Assembly (NCBI RefSeq): GCF_016808095.1
Contig: NC_068980.1
Span: forward strand, 5,986,501-6,050,500
DNA length: 64,000 nt
Direction of reading: 5' to 3'
Source: Vigna angularis
Taxonomy: Eukaryota; Streptophyta; Magnoliopsida; Fabales; Fabaceae
Shown: one piece after another, positions 45,951 to 59,000 of the stretch
Layout: each line of letters begins with the position of its first letter
How positions within the stretch are numbered: the stretch's first letter is position 1
Made by a program: the position numbers and the translations under genes
Notes under the pieces: model-generated
What the model saw: the letters and a program-made list of their open reading frames with translations, nothing else
What the model was told of the DNA's origin: nothing
Databases searched by the model: none

Positions 45951-48900
45951 ATGACCGAGGTCCTCCTCTCCCCACCCCATTTTCCATCTTCTTCATCACC
46001 ACCACCAACAACAACAAAGACAACCTCGACCACAACAAACTCATCTCCTTCTTCTTCCTCTTCATTCTCTCGCAATGCCTTTCTCCGACCTCACCTCTCT
46101 CTCCTCGCTCTTCTGTTGACTCTTCTCAGGAAATCCTTCCTTCCCCGCAAAACCATCTCCTCCCTCATGGACATAGGCTCACCAACTAACGTACGCCATG
46201 TTGCTCATGTCACCTTTGATAGGTTCAACGGTTTCTTGGGTTTGCCTGTTGAGTTTGAACCTGAAGTCCCCAGAAGGCCTCCTAGTGCTAGGTGTGTGTC
46301 TGAGAGTGAGTCAGTGTGTCGTGCATGTACATTATAACAAGAGATCAAGACACTTCTTTCTTCTTCGTTGAATTAGCTAGTCACACTTCTAACTGCATGT
46401 TGGTTTTTTATTAGTTTTAATATGTAAGAGGAATATTATGTGTTTTTTGATGCACATTAATTATGGTTTGATAATCAGTTTTATTTCTTTACACAATCAG
46501 TTTTCACAGTTTTTAATCAATCAGAAATCATACTAGAGATAACTTCTGAAGTAATTCTATTGGAAAAATTAACGTCAACCAATCAGAAATCGTGTTCAAT
46601 GAGGTTTAAGGTGACTGTTATAAACTTTAACATTACAATTATGCTTAGATGAGACTGCAGGAACCTTTTATACTTTTGGATGTATTTAAATTAGAGTCTC
46701 TAATCTCAAGGTTGTGTTTTGTTTTGTTTTGTTTAATTTCTTTGGTTTTATTTTTCACTTGTAGTGCATCTGTTTTTGGAGTTTCAACAGAATCCATGCA
46801 GTTGTCGTATGATTCCAGAGGGAACAGTGTGCCAACTATTCTGCTATTGATGCAAAGGCATCTGTATGCTCAAGGAGGGTTGCAGGTTGATCTTCTAGAT
46901 TTGTTTTAACTTGTAAAATTCACATGCTGTGTTGGTGGTTATAGCATGTAGTTTGTGTGAAACAAACAAAGATGATTTGCTTTATAATGGTACTTCTCTA
47001 TGGAGACATTTTTGTTCATTTTACAAGGCATTATTGTTCCTTTCACAAATGCAGGTAGAGGGGATTTTCAGAATTAATGCGGACAATGGTCAAGCGGAGC
47101 ATGTGAGAGATCAATTGAATATGGGAGTAGTTCCAGAAGGCATTGATGTACATTGTTTGGCAGGGCTAATTAAGGTATAGCATTGCAAGATGATTGCTTG
47201 CTTCTGGCTCCTCTGTTGGTGTACATGTTTATGGATGCTTGTCTGATTAATAGAACAGAATCATCAAATTGACTAAAAAAAGCCTCTTCTATTTGTAATA
47301 TGATGATTACTTTTGCTTGTAGAAAACATAATGATTATTTTCATCACTACTCTCAATAAAGACCAAAATATAGAATTCCTTTTCTTTTCTTATAGATCTA
47401 GCATGTAATGGAATCATTTGTGCAAATAGAATTGATTCACCATGTGAAGTTAAGAGTAAGGAACTTCTCAATTTCAGAACAAGCTATCTTTCTATGTCTA
47501 ATAAATGAGAAATAAGCATCATTTCCAAAGTCCAAAGGGTATTTGACTGAACAGTACCACATTGTATATCAGATGAATAGTAGAATTGTCTACCCATGCA
47601 ATATTTGGTTTAGAGATTAGATGGTGAGCTAGTAATAGGGAATATCCTGCATGAAGGGAGGGTCTATTGTCAGTCTTATTTGTGCAGGGAGAAAAGTTAA
47701 ATTCAGTATCTTAGTTAATATTTAAGTTTTTTCAGCTCTAAATTTTACCAAATTTTCCTGAGATGTCCTTTGTTAAATAGTACTCAAACAGTGTTCTATT
47801 GTCACTCATACTTATCCAATTTTCTGGTTACCAATTATTTTTTTTTCAATATAAAAAATATTTCCTAATTGCAGGATTAGTCTTGTGAACTTTGAGATTT
47901 GAGATTATGTTGGAAAGTGGAAAAAGATGTCTTGTAATATTTGTTAGTCAAGTCAAGAATGTAAATATCATCATGGATGTGAATCTTCTAAATAATTCCT
48001 AAAAGAATTTGATCTTTTCTTTTCTGTTGCTTCTAGCCAAGCGTAGCGAGAACCTTGAATTGTTTTTTATCTGCTATCTGTTCTTCTTCTATCTTGTGCT
48101 GATGAATTGTATCCATATCCACCCTTGCTTATGTCTTAACCTTCCAACTTTTTTACTGCTAGACGCCTGCAACCTGTCAATTCATCTCTTTCGGACAAAT
48201 ATAACAAGTTTCCCAACATGTTTGTTCAATGGCTGGTTCATGAAACTATAACACTACTTATTTGGAATATGTAACCTGTAGGAGTAGTGTTGTCCCAGCA
48301 ATTAAAACCAGAACACATTCCCATGATTCCATTTAATTAAACTCTCATACATAACGAACTATTTTGTTTATGATGGAATACAAAGTAAATGACACGACAT
48401 TCTTTTGCAGCTGATGCTTACAATCTATTCTTTGTGCTTTTGTTTTGGAATAAATGAGATGCTTAATGTGTACACGATAATTTATTGTGATATTCTTTAT
48501 ATTTTTCAAGGCTTGGTTTAGGGAACTTCCTACGGGCATTCTGGATTCATTATCACCGGAGCAGGTCATGCAATGCCAGACAGAGGAGGAGTGTGCTGAA
48601 ATAGTGAGACATCTACCTCATACTGAAGCTTCACTCTTGGACTGGGCCATCAATCTGATGACTGATGTTGTTCAACATGAACATGTTAATAAGATGAATG
48701 CACGTAACATTGCCATGGTTTTTGCACCAAACATGACTCAGGTGTGTTTGCATATCTTTTTCATTCTCAACTGATTGCAGGGAAGACAAGATGAAATACA
48801 TCAAGGTTATATGATTTTTCTTTCTGCATTACTAAATTGCATGTTTCTATCTTCTGAAATCCAATTAGAGTTTTCTTATCAGTGAAAATCTTTTCTGCTG

Positions 48901-49448
48901 AATTTTTTTGGCCATTCTGACAATACTTGACCCTTACTGTTCTGAGTTTTTCCAAGAGTAAATAGAGAGTCTGATGCAATGAAACTGTTTGGACTTTCTG
49001 ACTGCAGATGGCCGACCCTATATCTGCACTGATGTATGCAGTTCAAGTAATGAACTTCTTGAAGACACTCGTGTTAAGGACACTGCGGGAAAGAAAGGAT
49101 TCTGTGGTAGAATCTAATCCTAGATTTTATGTAGAACCTTCTGATGGTGATGGAATCCAAAGACTTTTGGAGTCCTTCCAGCAAGATACTCCTGCAGAAA
49201 ATGAAGTGGCTCAGGGAAGCACTATTTTAGAGAAAACTGGCTTAGAGTGTTCCCCTGGATCAGTCCAAAACAACTCAACTGAAGAAGAACCTGGCACTCT
49301 GGCAAACTCTTCTGAGAATCTTGTTAGCAATGAGGAATTATATTGTGAGTTTCCACCCGTAGGAAACATGGGAAAGGGTAAAAGTGGCCAATCAAGTAAA
49401 TCAAATGGTAGAAAAGAGTCTAAAAAGACTAGAGGCAGCAACCCATAA
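45951..49448 (+). CDS. CRIB-domain RhoGAP (ROP GTPase-activating protein)
   Basis: Five exons, 45951-46291, 46765-46885, 47055-47174, 48511-48741 and 49008-49448, join to 417 residues. After a Ser/Thr/Pro-rich head (starting MTEVLLSPPHFP) comes the CRIB motif DIGSPTNVRHVAHVTFDRF (about 74-92), which binds active ROP. The RhoGAP domain follows from about 115, with the arginine finger in GIFRI (Arg160), KAWFRELP, and the NARNIAMVFAPNM block. The C-terminus is acidic, then Lys/Ser-rich. CRIB plus RhoGAP is specific to plant ROPGAPs, which speed GTP hydrolysis by ROP/RAC GTPases and set polarised signalling at the plasma membrane. The ATG at 45951 is chosen because the in-frame extension upstream has no ATG. 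All introns are GT-AG; intron 3 is the longest (about 1.3 kb). Confidence 0.95.
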
Positions 49449-51454
49449 TCCATCAAACACTGCCAGTTGAGAAAAAATGGAGTTGGGAGTTTATGCAGCA
49501 ATGGTTCGTATATGAGCTGATATCAAAGCTTGGCTGTGAAGAAGCATTGAAATGTAAATTGATTATTTGACAACGTGGCATTGTAAGTTTGCTTGTCTCA
49601 TGATGAAATTGCTAGCGGAAGTTTGTGAAGTGACTTCAGTATGTTCCTTTTCTTTTATTCATTCCCTTGTTTGTTTAACTTATTTCAAAAATAGTACCAT
49701 GAACACACTAACATTGTAATGAATTCTCATTCCCTGTGTGTTTACTTGTATTGATAATTATTCCTTAATCATATACACACCTTCTGTTGCACTTTTAAAA
49801 TGGTATTTTTGGATCCTTACTAAGCAAATTATGTCTCGTACAATAAGTTTGGCATAAAACTTACATAACTAAGATGGGCAACATGACATGAGTCCAGATT
49901 CTTTACTAGGTTTTTGGTGCTGTCTGTCTTCTGCTGAAAGTTAAAAATACACTAATGTTGGTATGTTATAATTCTTTTTAATATATTTTAAAACATCAAA
50001 ATAAGTGTCAATCAGTATATTTTGAGGGCATAATACACAGACAACATAAAATCCAGCAGAGGATACAAAATTCATATGATATGGTATGCCTTTAGGTACA
50101 AGTGGAACCTTTTATTCTTGGACCATAATAGTGGCCATACAACTTCACAACAAACTTTTATGTAAAAAATATCGTATGATTGATTTGGGAGGCATCAGGT
50201 CCACAAAGGTAAACAAACCAATGGTAAGATGTTTTATGGAGGTGGGAAATATCAAGAGAAATGAAAACCACAAAACTATCAAACTTTAAAGAAAAAAATT
50301 GCAAGCTACTTTCCGACCAAAACGCGTCTACGGGTTAATTGTATGCACATTTCCATAATGGGACAAAGCAGTGAAAGGGAGGGCTAACTAAGAACCAACC
50401 ATTTTCCTAGAAAGGAGTCATCAAGTTTAAAGGACTGAATCGAATATTCCTCTCCCTCTTTCCATCAAAAACAATAATAACAAGTGGGAATGGTGGAACT
50501 AGTAGCCATGCATGCATAAGTTCTTGGTTTGTGGCAATTCTGTTCTGCACCCTACTGGTCTTATCCTAGCTAGTGCAGAAAGCTGAATGAGATTGTATAT
50601 ATAGTTTTAAATGATAGGGAAGTTTTCCAAATTTAATGAACAACCCATTAATTAATTTTATTCGATTACCAATTCCCTGTAAAACAAATCTATGTGACAG
50701 TACAAACACCAGAATAGATTCATCTTAAGGACACATTGTGTATTATTGCAAGAAGGATAATATCCTGTGACCTATGTTTAGGTGGTCTTGGCCTAAAATC
50801 GCATAACTTTAACCAGTGCAAAGTAGCTAGAGTGGTACCAGCCAGCCTACCAGGAGTGGTCAAGAGACACTTGTATATAATCATGCCACGTTGCTTGCAA
50901 TGTTCAAACCTTTCGGAGCCACTTGGACAGTTACAACTTACAAGTGAAAGCGGTTAATTGAACGTGTACACACATTGAAATGTTACATTTTAAGGATAGG
51001 AGAGAAGGGTGTGGCTGTAAGTGTGTGTTTGCAAGTTCACATCATTGTACTCTGGACAGCACCATGGAGGATCGAATCATTGCTCAAAATTTGCCCCTCA
51101 CTAAACCAAGAAAGTTGTGGTCCTGTCCCTTGTTTCCTTCCACAAAGGGAACGTTCAATTGGAGTGCCATCTGCACATGCAAGCTCTTGGTTATACCACT
51201 TTTATGCATTCATCTTCACAGACAAATTAATGACTGCACATTTTTTTTATGTAGTTAGGTAGAAGCCTACAAGGCTAAAACATTTGTTGCCTGATGCAAT
51301 CCGTGTATTGACTGGTTTATGTTTTGGAAGATACCAAGTCATCAAGTCATTTCCAAGACCGTGTATAAAGGTTACTTTCAGGTTGGAAGCCCTTTCAGTA
51401 AGGGTGTGAGACTTCCTAGAAAACTTTAGCAATACATGGCATACTAATCAAGGG
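49449..51454. other. 3' UTR of ROPGAP and intergenic spacer
   Basis: The first 300-400 bases are likely its 3' UTR. The rest has no supported gene. Several short ORFs at 50.7-51.3 kb overlap on both frames and have no family signature. Confidence 0.5.
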
Positions 51455-51660
51455 TGGAACTTACATCTATCAAGAGGAGGTTCATTGGAGATATACCACA
51501 CCAATAAAACCTTAGTTCAATCAAAACCTTAAGATAATGAGTTAATGACTCTTCACCTTTATATACTGTTCAACTTTTTTATTTTTAACCATTGTGAAAC
51601 TTTGATTTTTATCCATTGTGAAACTTTGATTTACCCTTGGATTCTCAACAAGTAGTAGAT
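51455..51660. repeat. Dispersed repeat family A, copy 2
   Basis: Matches 13540-13745: CATCTATCAAGAGGAGGTTCA, AAAACCTTAAGATAATG, CTTCACCTTTATATACTG and TTGGATTCTCAACA in the same order. It carries a small internal duplication, ATTGTGAAACTTTGATTT, at about 51591 and 51617. Confidence 0.6.
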
Positions 51661-51909
51661 GTAAATTTGAGTTTGAGCATTAGATATGTGATTAAATACT
51701 TATAAAATAATTTTGTTGTTGAAGTTTCAACTAACTTGAAGAGAATCATCTGTTATGATGTTTTGTCTTTCAAAAGAATTAAGATAAATCTCAGCCTATA
51801 GTTTGTTACCTAGGACTTTTATATGGCCAGAAAATCCAAAGCTAAGCTACGTAAGCATAATCACCCGTTGGCCATTTATAAGCCACACCAACTGAAATCA
51901 GAACTTTCT

Positions 51910-51925
51910 ACTGCATATATAATAG
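51910..51925 (+). promoter_or_regulatory. TATA box of the FAF-like gene
   Basis: GCATATATAATAG lies about 190 bp before the first ATG. The intervening leader is CT-rich (TTTCTTTCTTTC), a usual plant leader composition. Confidence 0.55.
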
Positions 51926-52108
51926 CATCTTCCCCTTGATTTTTTTCAACTCATGCTATTTACGTGCCTCTTTACTCTTTTCCCCTATCCCTCAACTACC
52001 AAAAGTTAGCACTTAGAACACCCTTTTCTTTCTTTCTTCCTTTCTTTGTTTCAGTGTTTTGTTCTACACAAAGCACCAACTCATACAACACTGGCTAGCA
52101 AGAAAGGC

Positions 52109-52804
52109 ATGGCAACATGTGGGAGCCTGCATCACATCTTGGACACCCTATTGCCAGAAAACACAAAACTGATTGAATCCCTCTCATGGAACCAAATAAA
52201 GCCCGTAAAACCCGCAGACCAAACCCTTTCCTTCAATGAGATATTTGGAGAACCCTCCATCCAGCCTTACGTTTCTACTTCATCATCAAGTGAGAAAACA
52301 AACAACAGCAACAGCCACAAAAGCAGTGATAGCTTCTCATCCTTGAGTTCTGAGAGTTTGCACCTTTGCACTGAGGGTCTTGGCTTTGAGAGTTCAGATG
52401 ATGTTGAAGACTTAAAGGATGGAACGAATGAGAGCTGGGAAAGGTTTAAGGAGAAAGAGGGCGTGAAAAGGTATGCGAGTTCAAGGGTGAGTGAGTACCC
52501 TCCTCCCATTTCAAGCATAGGGAGGAGTGGAAAGCCTTGGGTTTGTTTCAAGTCTTACAGGAGTGAAGGGAGGTTTGTTCTCGAAGAGATAAGGATTCCC
52601 ACGCACGAGTTCCTCCATGCTTGTAGAGAGGATGGAAGGTTGAAGCTGAATTTTGTTCACCCTGATGATGAACTTTCAGAAGAAGAAGATGCTGATGTAG
52701 AAAGTATAGATGAAGAAGAAGAAAACATGGGTGAAAAAAATGATGATTGTGTCATAGATCATGAAAATGAACAAAAAGAGATAAGTGATTGGTCACTTAC
52801 TTGA
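52109..52804 (+). CDS. FANTASTIC FOUR-like (FAF) protein
   Basis: An intronless gene of 231 residues. The start at 52109 (AGGCATGGCA, good context) is the first ATG of the frame; the open frame extends further upstream but without an ATG. The N-terminus is MATCGSLHHILDTLLPEN, followed by a Ser-rich linker. The FAF domain (about residues 129-183) reads PPPISSIGRSGKPWVCFKSY, then GRFVLEEIRIPTHEFLHACR and EDGRLKLNFV, followed by an acidic tail (EEEDADVESIDEEEE). FAF proteins are plant-specific; Arabidopsis members modulate shoot meristem size through the WUSCHEL/CLAVATA circuit. The biochemical activity is not established. This member looks closer to the FAF-like branch; orthology is not resolved. 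Confidence 0.9.
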   Translation: MATCGSLHHILDTLLPENTKLIESLSWNQIKPVKPADQTLSFNEIFGEPSIQPYVSTSSSSEKTNNSNSHKSSDSFSSLSSESLHLCTEGLGFESSDDVEDLKDGTNESWERFKEKEGVKRYASSRVSEYPPPISSIGRSGKPWVCFKSYRSEGRFVLEEIRIPTHEFLHACREDGRLKLNFVHPDDELSEEEDADVESIDEEEENMGEKNDDCVIDHENEQKEISDWSLT

Positions 52805-55160
52805 TGAAAGAACAGAAAATTTGAATGCTAAGGAAAAAAAAATAAAAATCGAAGCACTGTTGTGATTTTGTATCTTTACTTGAATACATATGTTAGTTTT
52901 TGTCTCTTAACTCCAGAGATTTTTCTGATACAAGCTGACGAATTTGGTCAAGTTTTTGTTCGCACTAGTTCTAACTTGGGTTTGGATTTGATTTTCTGAC
53001 TTTTTTTTTATTAGCAAATAATATATAAATTTCACAATAAATCTTTGGTAAGATTGATGCATTTTTGCTGATGTTGTGTTTCAGTACTGGGAAGCGGAAA
53101 TTCGTAGATTTTAAGGTGGGGGTAATGATAAGGTAATAAATCTTCATAGCACAAAATGGTCATAGAATAAACGTTTGTAATTAAAAAAAAGAAAAATAAT
53201 ATTAAATGAATATAAAAATTTATATGTTAATATTATTTTCCTTAAAAAATGAGACTAAAACAAGAATTAGGAGGACGGATGCTTTCATGATTATCTCAAG
53301 CTATAAAAAAATTTCTTGAAAAATATCATATATTGTCGTCTAAATATAAATATCATTTTATAAATTAATTTTATGAAGTTAAATCAAATTTAAATTCTAC
53401 TTTTTAATATGTATCAGAATTATAGATTAAAATTTATTATTATAAAATTTATTATTTATTGAATTAATGTATCATTTATTATTGAATCACTAATTAATAT
53501 TTAATATCTTACTCAACATATACATAGCTCAAGATTTGAATGTACAATGGGGTGAAGAAGTCTTGTTCTTAACAAACTGTTATTATTACAAGTGGCAAAG
53601 CTCTATATGAATTGAGCCTTTTCAGACAGTTCAATCAATTGAGCTATAACATTTAATATTCAGTTCCATTTTTTCAACCGAGTAGTTCTCTGTGAAATTC
53701 ATATTTCCCACACGAATTACGAAGGGTATAGAAATAAAGCAGAGCCAGTAGTCACAATAATTGAGATAAGAATGGGAAAGGTACACAGTACACAAGGAAA
53801 ACGAAAAGAAAAGGGTCCTTCGATTCAGATAAAAGAATTCTTACTAGGATTTTGAAGTAATATCTTGAGTTCTGTTATGGATACGTGGAATTTGTTGAGG
53901 GAATTTAATATATAAATTATAATATATTTAATTGTTTTAATAAAATAATGTTTATTTAATTTTTAAAATTATAATTATTATTTTAAAAATGATGAATCCA
54001 TTCATTTATTGGTCTTTCTATTCTAAATTCATGAGTCGCATGAAAAATGGATCGAGAAAAAAAAATTTATTTCAATACAAATCATTCTTTTAATCTGATC
54101 TGATTTTATAAACTTTTTCAAGCCATTAAAGTCTCTAATTCTGCCCTGTCTTGATCTAAGATTATTGCCTTCAACTAGGAAATAAATGAATAGGAGTATT
54201 TGTCTAGTGTTTTTATATAAATTAAAATAATACTTTTTTTTTGTGCCTTTTCCATGCAAAATTACAATCTGGTTTATGATATTTTCTTAATCTATATATG
54301 AATATCTCTCTCGACAAAACAAAAGTATAAAGTAATAAAATGAAGATATATTTAAAGAAAAAAAAAGTTGTGAAAAAAAAGTATAGTAAAACAGAATAAA
54401 ATAATATCAGCCTTTTCTTTTTGAATGAAATTTCAGGGAGAATGTACAAAGTTCCACCTCATATCTCTTTGACCCCCTTTTTTCTTCCCTTTTTGTGCAA
54501 ATTTTGAACCAGCCATCTACAGAATTTTATATAAAAGATATCTAGGATACAAGAGCATTTTTTTGCTTCTATTTATGTAAAGAAACAAAGAAGGTATTTT
54601 TTGTCCATAATGCTGATAATATACCCTGTTAATGAATTTTGATAGTTGTTTTTACAGGAATCGGAGCAACTTAATACTGAAAACTTATTTTTGTTTCTTG
54701 TTCTGTTGAAAAATTGTCTCCTTAATGTTTTCAAGAGGATGTCTTTCCTTTCTCCACAAAGAATTAAGATCTTCATTTATCTATAATATTTTAACGAACC
54801 AAACATAAGTCTACATACATATGCTTTATACAAATTAATGCATGAATGCTCTATCTAGACACAACAAAACACTTCCGACACAAACAACAAATTTAGTTAT
54901 AAAATGAAACATCATGTTCATACATGGTCAAATGATTTAGATGAATGTCGGACTAAAGTGCACAACAAAACATCAAATTAGCAGATGATGATTAATTCCA
55001 CATGTTTATTAAATTGCATGGAATTAGCAGATGATACTGTTGTGTTATCACTTGTTCTTGCCTTCTTGGTGAGTAGTGATAAATGCTCTAGAAGTTTGTA
55101 AAGGTTTAAACCATTCCAGGTATCATTCTATAACAGTTACAAGGTAAGATGTTTTATCTA
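52805..55160. other. Intergenic, AT-rich, no gene recognised
   Basis: 2.3 kb between convergent genes. The start is the 3' UTR of the FAF-like gene and the last part (about 55000-55160) the 3' UTR of the amidase gene. The ORFs at 54029-54776 are low-complexity. Confidence 0.5.
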
Positions 55161-58100
55161 TCACCGAACAGGATTGGTGCCATCTAATGTTAAAAGCACC
55201 TTATATAGATCAGGACGCCTATCACGGAATACCCCCCAACTATGTCTCGTGGATTTAATCTTGTCCAAATCAAATTGTGCAATAAGAACTGCTTCCTCCT
55301 TATCGTCAGCAATTGAAACAATTTCTCCAGTAGGTCCTGTATGATGGTACAACAGAGTCAAAAGACATACAGAAAAAGAGAACTTATGGCTGCAGCTAAA
55401 TCTTTCCAAGTATATGAAGAAATGAAGTAAAAAAATTATTACAGTATAAAGAGGAAAGGGGCAATGATACACAGCAAGATAAGATTAGTTAACTGTTTAT
55501 CTGAACGCTGAAAAAGCATATCATATCATATTTTTAATGAAAAGCTTTTTATGATTGCACTGGTCAACGAGTAAAGTTTATTTCTGTGCCAAATCCGTTC
55601 TGTCAAATTACCTGCTATGAAGGAGTTTCCATAAAATGTTATCTCACTTTTTCCATGCTCAGTCTCAATTATCTCCTTTCCAATCCTATTTGAAGCCACA
55701 AGAGGTACCTGCATTTTCCAAAATTATTTGCTAAATTATGTTAGAAAGTTCAAGTATTAAACCCTTGAGCTTTTTTATAAAAAGATTATCAAACAGAAAA
55801 AATTTCTCTTCTCTGTTGCATAATTTAGCATTGTATCTTCTGTTTTTTATCCAACAACTAATGCTGAAGGAGTTCTAGAATCTAGATGTGGAAATAGAAA
55901 GAGCTGCAAACAGATTATATATAAGAGGTACCAAGATATGCACCTAACAGAAACACATCAAAAATGAAAAAAATATGTGGATATGTAACCACTAACTTGC
56001 ATACAAAACCTACCAAATTGGCCCCAGCATGTCCTTGCATTACTCGTTTCCAGTGGTCACGTGAATCAATGTTTGCATCATGTGGTTCAGTCCCAATAGC
56101 AGTAGGATAAAATAAAATCTCAGCACCTTGAAGCACCATTGCACGGGCTGCCTCAGGAAACCACTGATCCCAGCATATAGCTGACATGAAAATAGTAATA
56201 GAAAACAAGAATGTTAACTTCAGTTTCTGTCTCACATAAAGACAAAAAATGCAGATTCCAAAATGTGTTTGGTTGCTTTTGCAAACATAAAGTCAACAAT
56301 GGGAACATATGTTTTAGAGACTAAGCATTTTCTGTCAGTCAAAATCTTATACAGCCACACTTATGTTTGAGTATAGGAAAAGAAAATAGAATGCACAGTT
56401 ACAGTAATTATAAGTTCATACCAACTCCAATTTTTGCAAATTTGGTCTGGAAAACCTGTTAAACAAAAGCCTCAATGTTACATGGTGTTCAATAGTCATA
56501 AAAAAGAACCATAAAACCAAATTCGTTTAAAGCAGTGCATATCAATTAAGGCTATTTTAAGTACCCACCTTAAATCCAGTATCCCCTGGATTAAAGTAGA
56601 ATTTTTCCTCGTAACCTGTAGGAGAGATTGTTTGATGTGTTAGGATGTACACATTCTAAATGACACATAAGTGGCCATAATATGGCATACCTGGTCCATC
56701 CGGAATATGGGACTTTCTATAAATCCCAAGGTCAGTGCCATCAGCATCAATTATGGCTATTGAATTATAGTGTGCATTATTTGCCTCCTCAAAGAAGCTA
56801 ACCGGTATAACTACGCCTAACTCTTTTGCAAGTTTCTGCATCCTACATTATGAACATTGAAACAAGAATAAGGATTCACTGGACTATGGGACGATGAGCA
56901 TAAAAAACTATGCCAATGTTTGTTCCTCTGCCTCAAAAGTACTACGTTCAGTGGCATGCAAGTAGTGACTAAGATCAGAGAAGCTAATTTCTATTATTTT
57001 ACCTGAGGATTGTGGGATGGTCCTTATGTGGCTTAGCTCTTTGAATATAATCCTCTCTTTGCGCCTGACAGAAGTAATAACCTTCAAAGAGTTCCTGAAA
57101 TTAGTCATACATTATTAACATGATTCAAACACACAGCCAACCAGGGTTTTCCATCAGATTAATGAGTCCATTAAAATTACTATCCCTACCATGATAGAAT
57201 AAGGAATTTGTTTTGTCAGTATGAACATCAAAAGTCATAATAATTCATTAGTCTGCCAGTCAGTAGTTCCAAAGATAAATAAATTTACAGCTAAAATATT
57301 CTGACGATATCAGCAATTACAGTCAATAATCATAAGCATTATGATGAAAACAACATCTGTTGTAACAAAACAATGCTTATTAAATTAATAAATAGTGAAG
57401 AAGTACAGCTGTAATTTATTCAAATCCAACCCAAATTCCATTTCATACAGGCATATATGGCAGAAAAACAATTCGGCTCACTGTCAAACAGATTCGCTCA
57501 TAGTCTCACTAGGTTTATCATCTATCGTGTCCCACAGTTCGACCCATAAGTTCTGGACCATAACCTGTCAAGATTTGTAATATAGTATTGTATTATTCAT
57601 GGTAAAAAATAGTTTTATGAAGGAAATGCCATCTTATAAAATGTTAATCTACTATATGATTTACAAATCAAGAGAATTTATTTTCATGTAAATTGATAAT
57701 GTAACCAGATCTATGCTTCTAGTCCACAATCTCAATATATGCCTTGTTATGTTGAAGCTTGAATCCTCATTTTCCTTGAGACAAAGAATACCGTTAATTG
57801 ATGTTGTGAACAAATAATCACATGGTTTTGAAACCCAGTGAATGAAGAATACACTTAGAATTCATTTATGCACATATCCTACTTGACCCTAACCTTATGA
57901 AGGAGTTAACAAAACAATTGTATGGAATTAAATATTCTATAATTGACATGTAACACAAGAAATAAGCACTACCAGAGAAGGTCATCCCAGGTTTTAAATA
58001 TGCACACCTGAATGAGAATGATGTTTGCACCCTGTTTATGTGCAGCTCTAACTAGCCTGCAGCAGAAGACCCAATGGTATCACATAAGATGAATAGAATT

Positions 58101-59000
58101 CCATTTCTGACCAATCTACCAATTAACTCTTATATACTTAAACAATAGTTAGGGAAGAAAAACTGAAGCTCAAAAAGTTTCAGTAAGAAGCAGAAACAGA
58201 ATTCAGAGGACAACTGAACAACGGCCTTCCTGATTCCCTTCTCAATTTTTGGTTTTAAAATTTGTTCTCTAAAACAATTTCAACTACTTATAATTAATTT
58301 CCCATCCAAAATCTATCAAATTCTGAAAATTGTTCACGAAACAATAGAATACAGCTGAGAAATGGTATATCATGTTTTCATCTTGTATAACCTCTCCCAC
58401 AATTCCACACTTTGCTTTGTACCTTGTACCACCCTCCACTGACTTCTGAGAAACCTTGTTTAGTTGCATTTTGAAAACTAAAAACAGTCCACAAAAAAAT
58501 TTAAGATTTTCAATAAATTTTAGTCACCAGCACTCCTCTTCTCAAATATAAATCAAACAAACCCATACTATTTTAAATACAAAAGAAAAAAACAAGGGAT
58601 CAAGACCAACATTAATTAAGAGCAATTTGCACGAACAAAAAGTTCACAAGCTGCAAGCATTGAAGTAAGCACGGTCAGGGTTGTCTCTGAGTGACACCCT
58701 AAAGAAAATATTGTAATGTTTCCTTTTGAATGTGAGCGACGTTCAGTGGAAGCATGGGCTAAAAACTAAATCTTTTAACCTGGGCAGCTTGTAAAGTTGT
58801 AAACCTCGTCACTAATTCACGAATCAGAGCATGGAATTGAGATTGCAATAATAAAGAATCCGAAATAAATTGAAATTGAAAGTGGGAAAATAAGGAAGGA
58901 TGCGAAATAGTCACCTCTCGGCGGTGGCGACATTTGTCGAGACATCATCGGTGCAAGCAAACTGCAGAGCAGAAACCACCACGGTTCTACGCTTCTCCAT
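55161..59000 (-). CDS. CPA: N-carbamoylputrescine amidase
   Basis: Nine exons on the minus strand, 59000-58915, 58056-58008, 57094-57003, 56842-56691, 56615-56569, 56455-56422, 56180-56014, 55708-55612 and 55336-55161, all GT-AG, join in phase to 299 residues, the family length. It is a carbon-nitrogen hydrolase of the nitrilase superfamily. The catalytic triad is visible: Glu46 in LIQELFEGYYF, Lys119 in YRKSHIPDGPG and Cys156 in VAICWDQWFPEAAR. Further family blocks are ILFYPTAIGTEP, DHWKRVMQGHAGAN and STRHSWGVFRDRRPDLY. The enzyme converts N-carbamoylputrescine to putrescine, CO2 and NH3, the last step of the arginine decarboxylase route to polyamines, in the cytosol. No transit peptide is seen (MEKRRTVVVSALQFACTDD). 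Confidence 0.96.

Noticed and set aside
45866..46189. Second frame through the ROPGAP first exon, and the antisense ORF at 45860-46075
   Set aside because: Overlapping shadows of the Ser/Thr/Pro-rich head of ROPGAP.
52046..52108. N-terminal extension of the FAF-like protein
   Set aside because: The extension begins at TTG, not ATG. The first ATG in frame is 52109, in good context.
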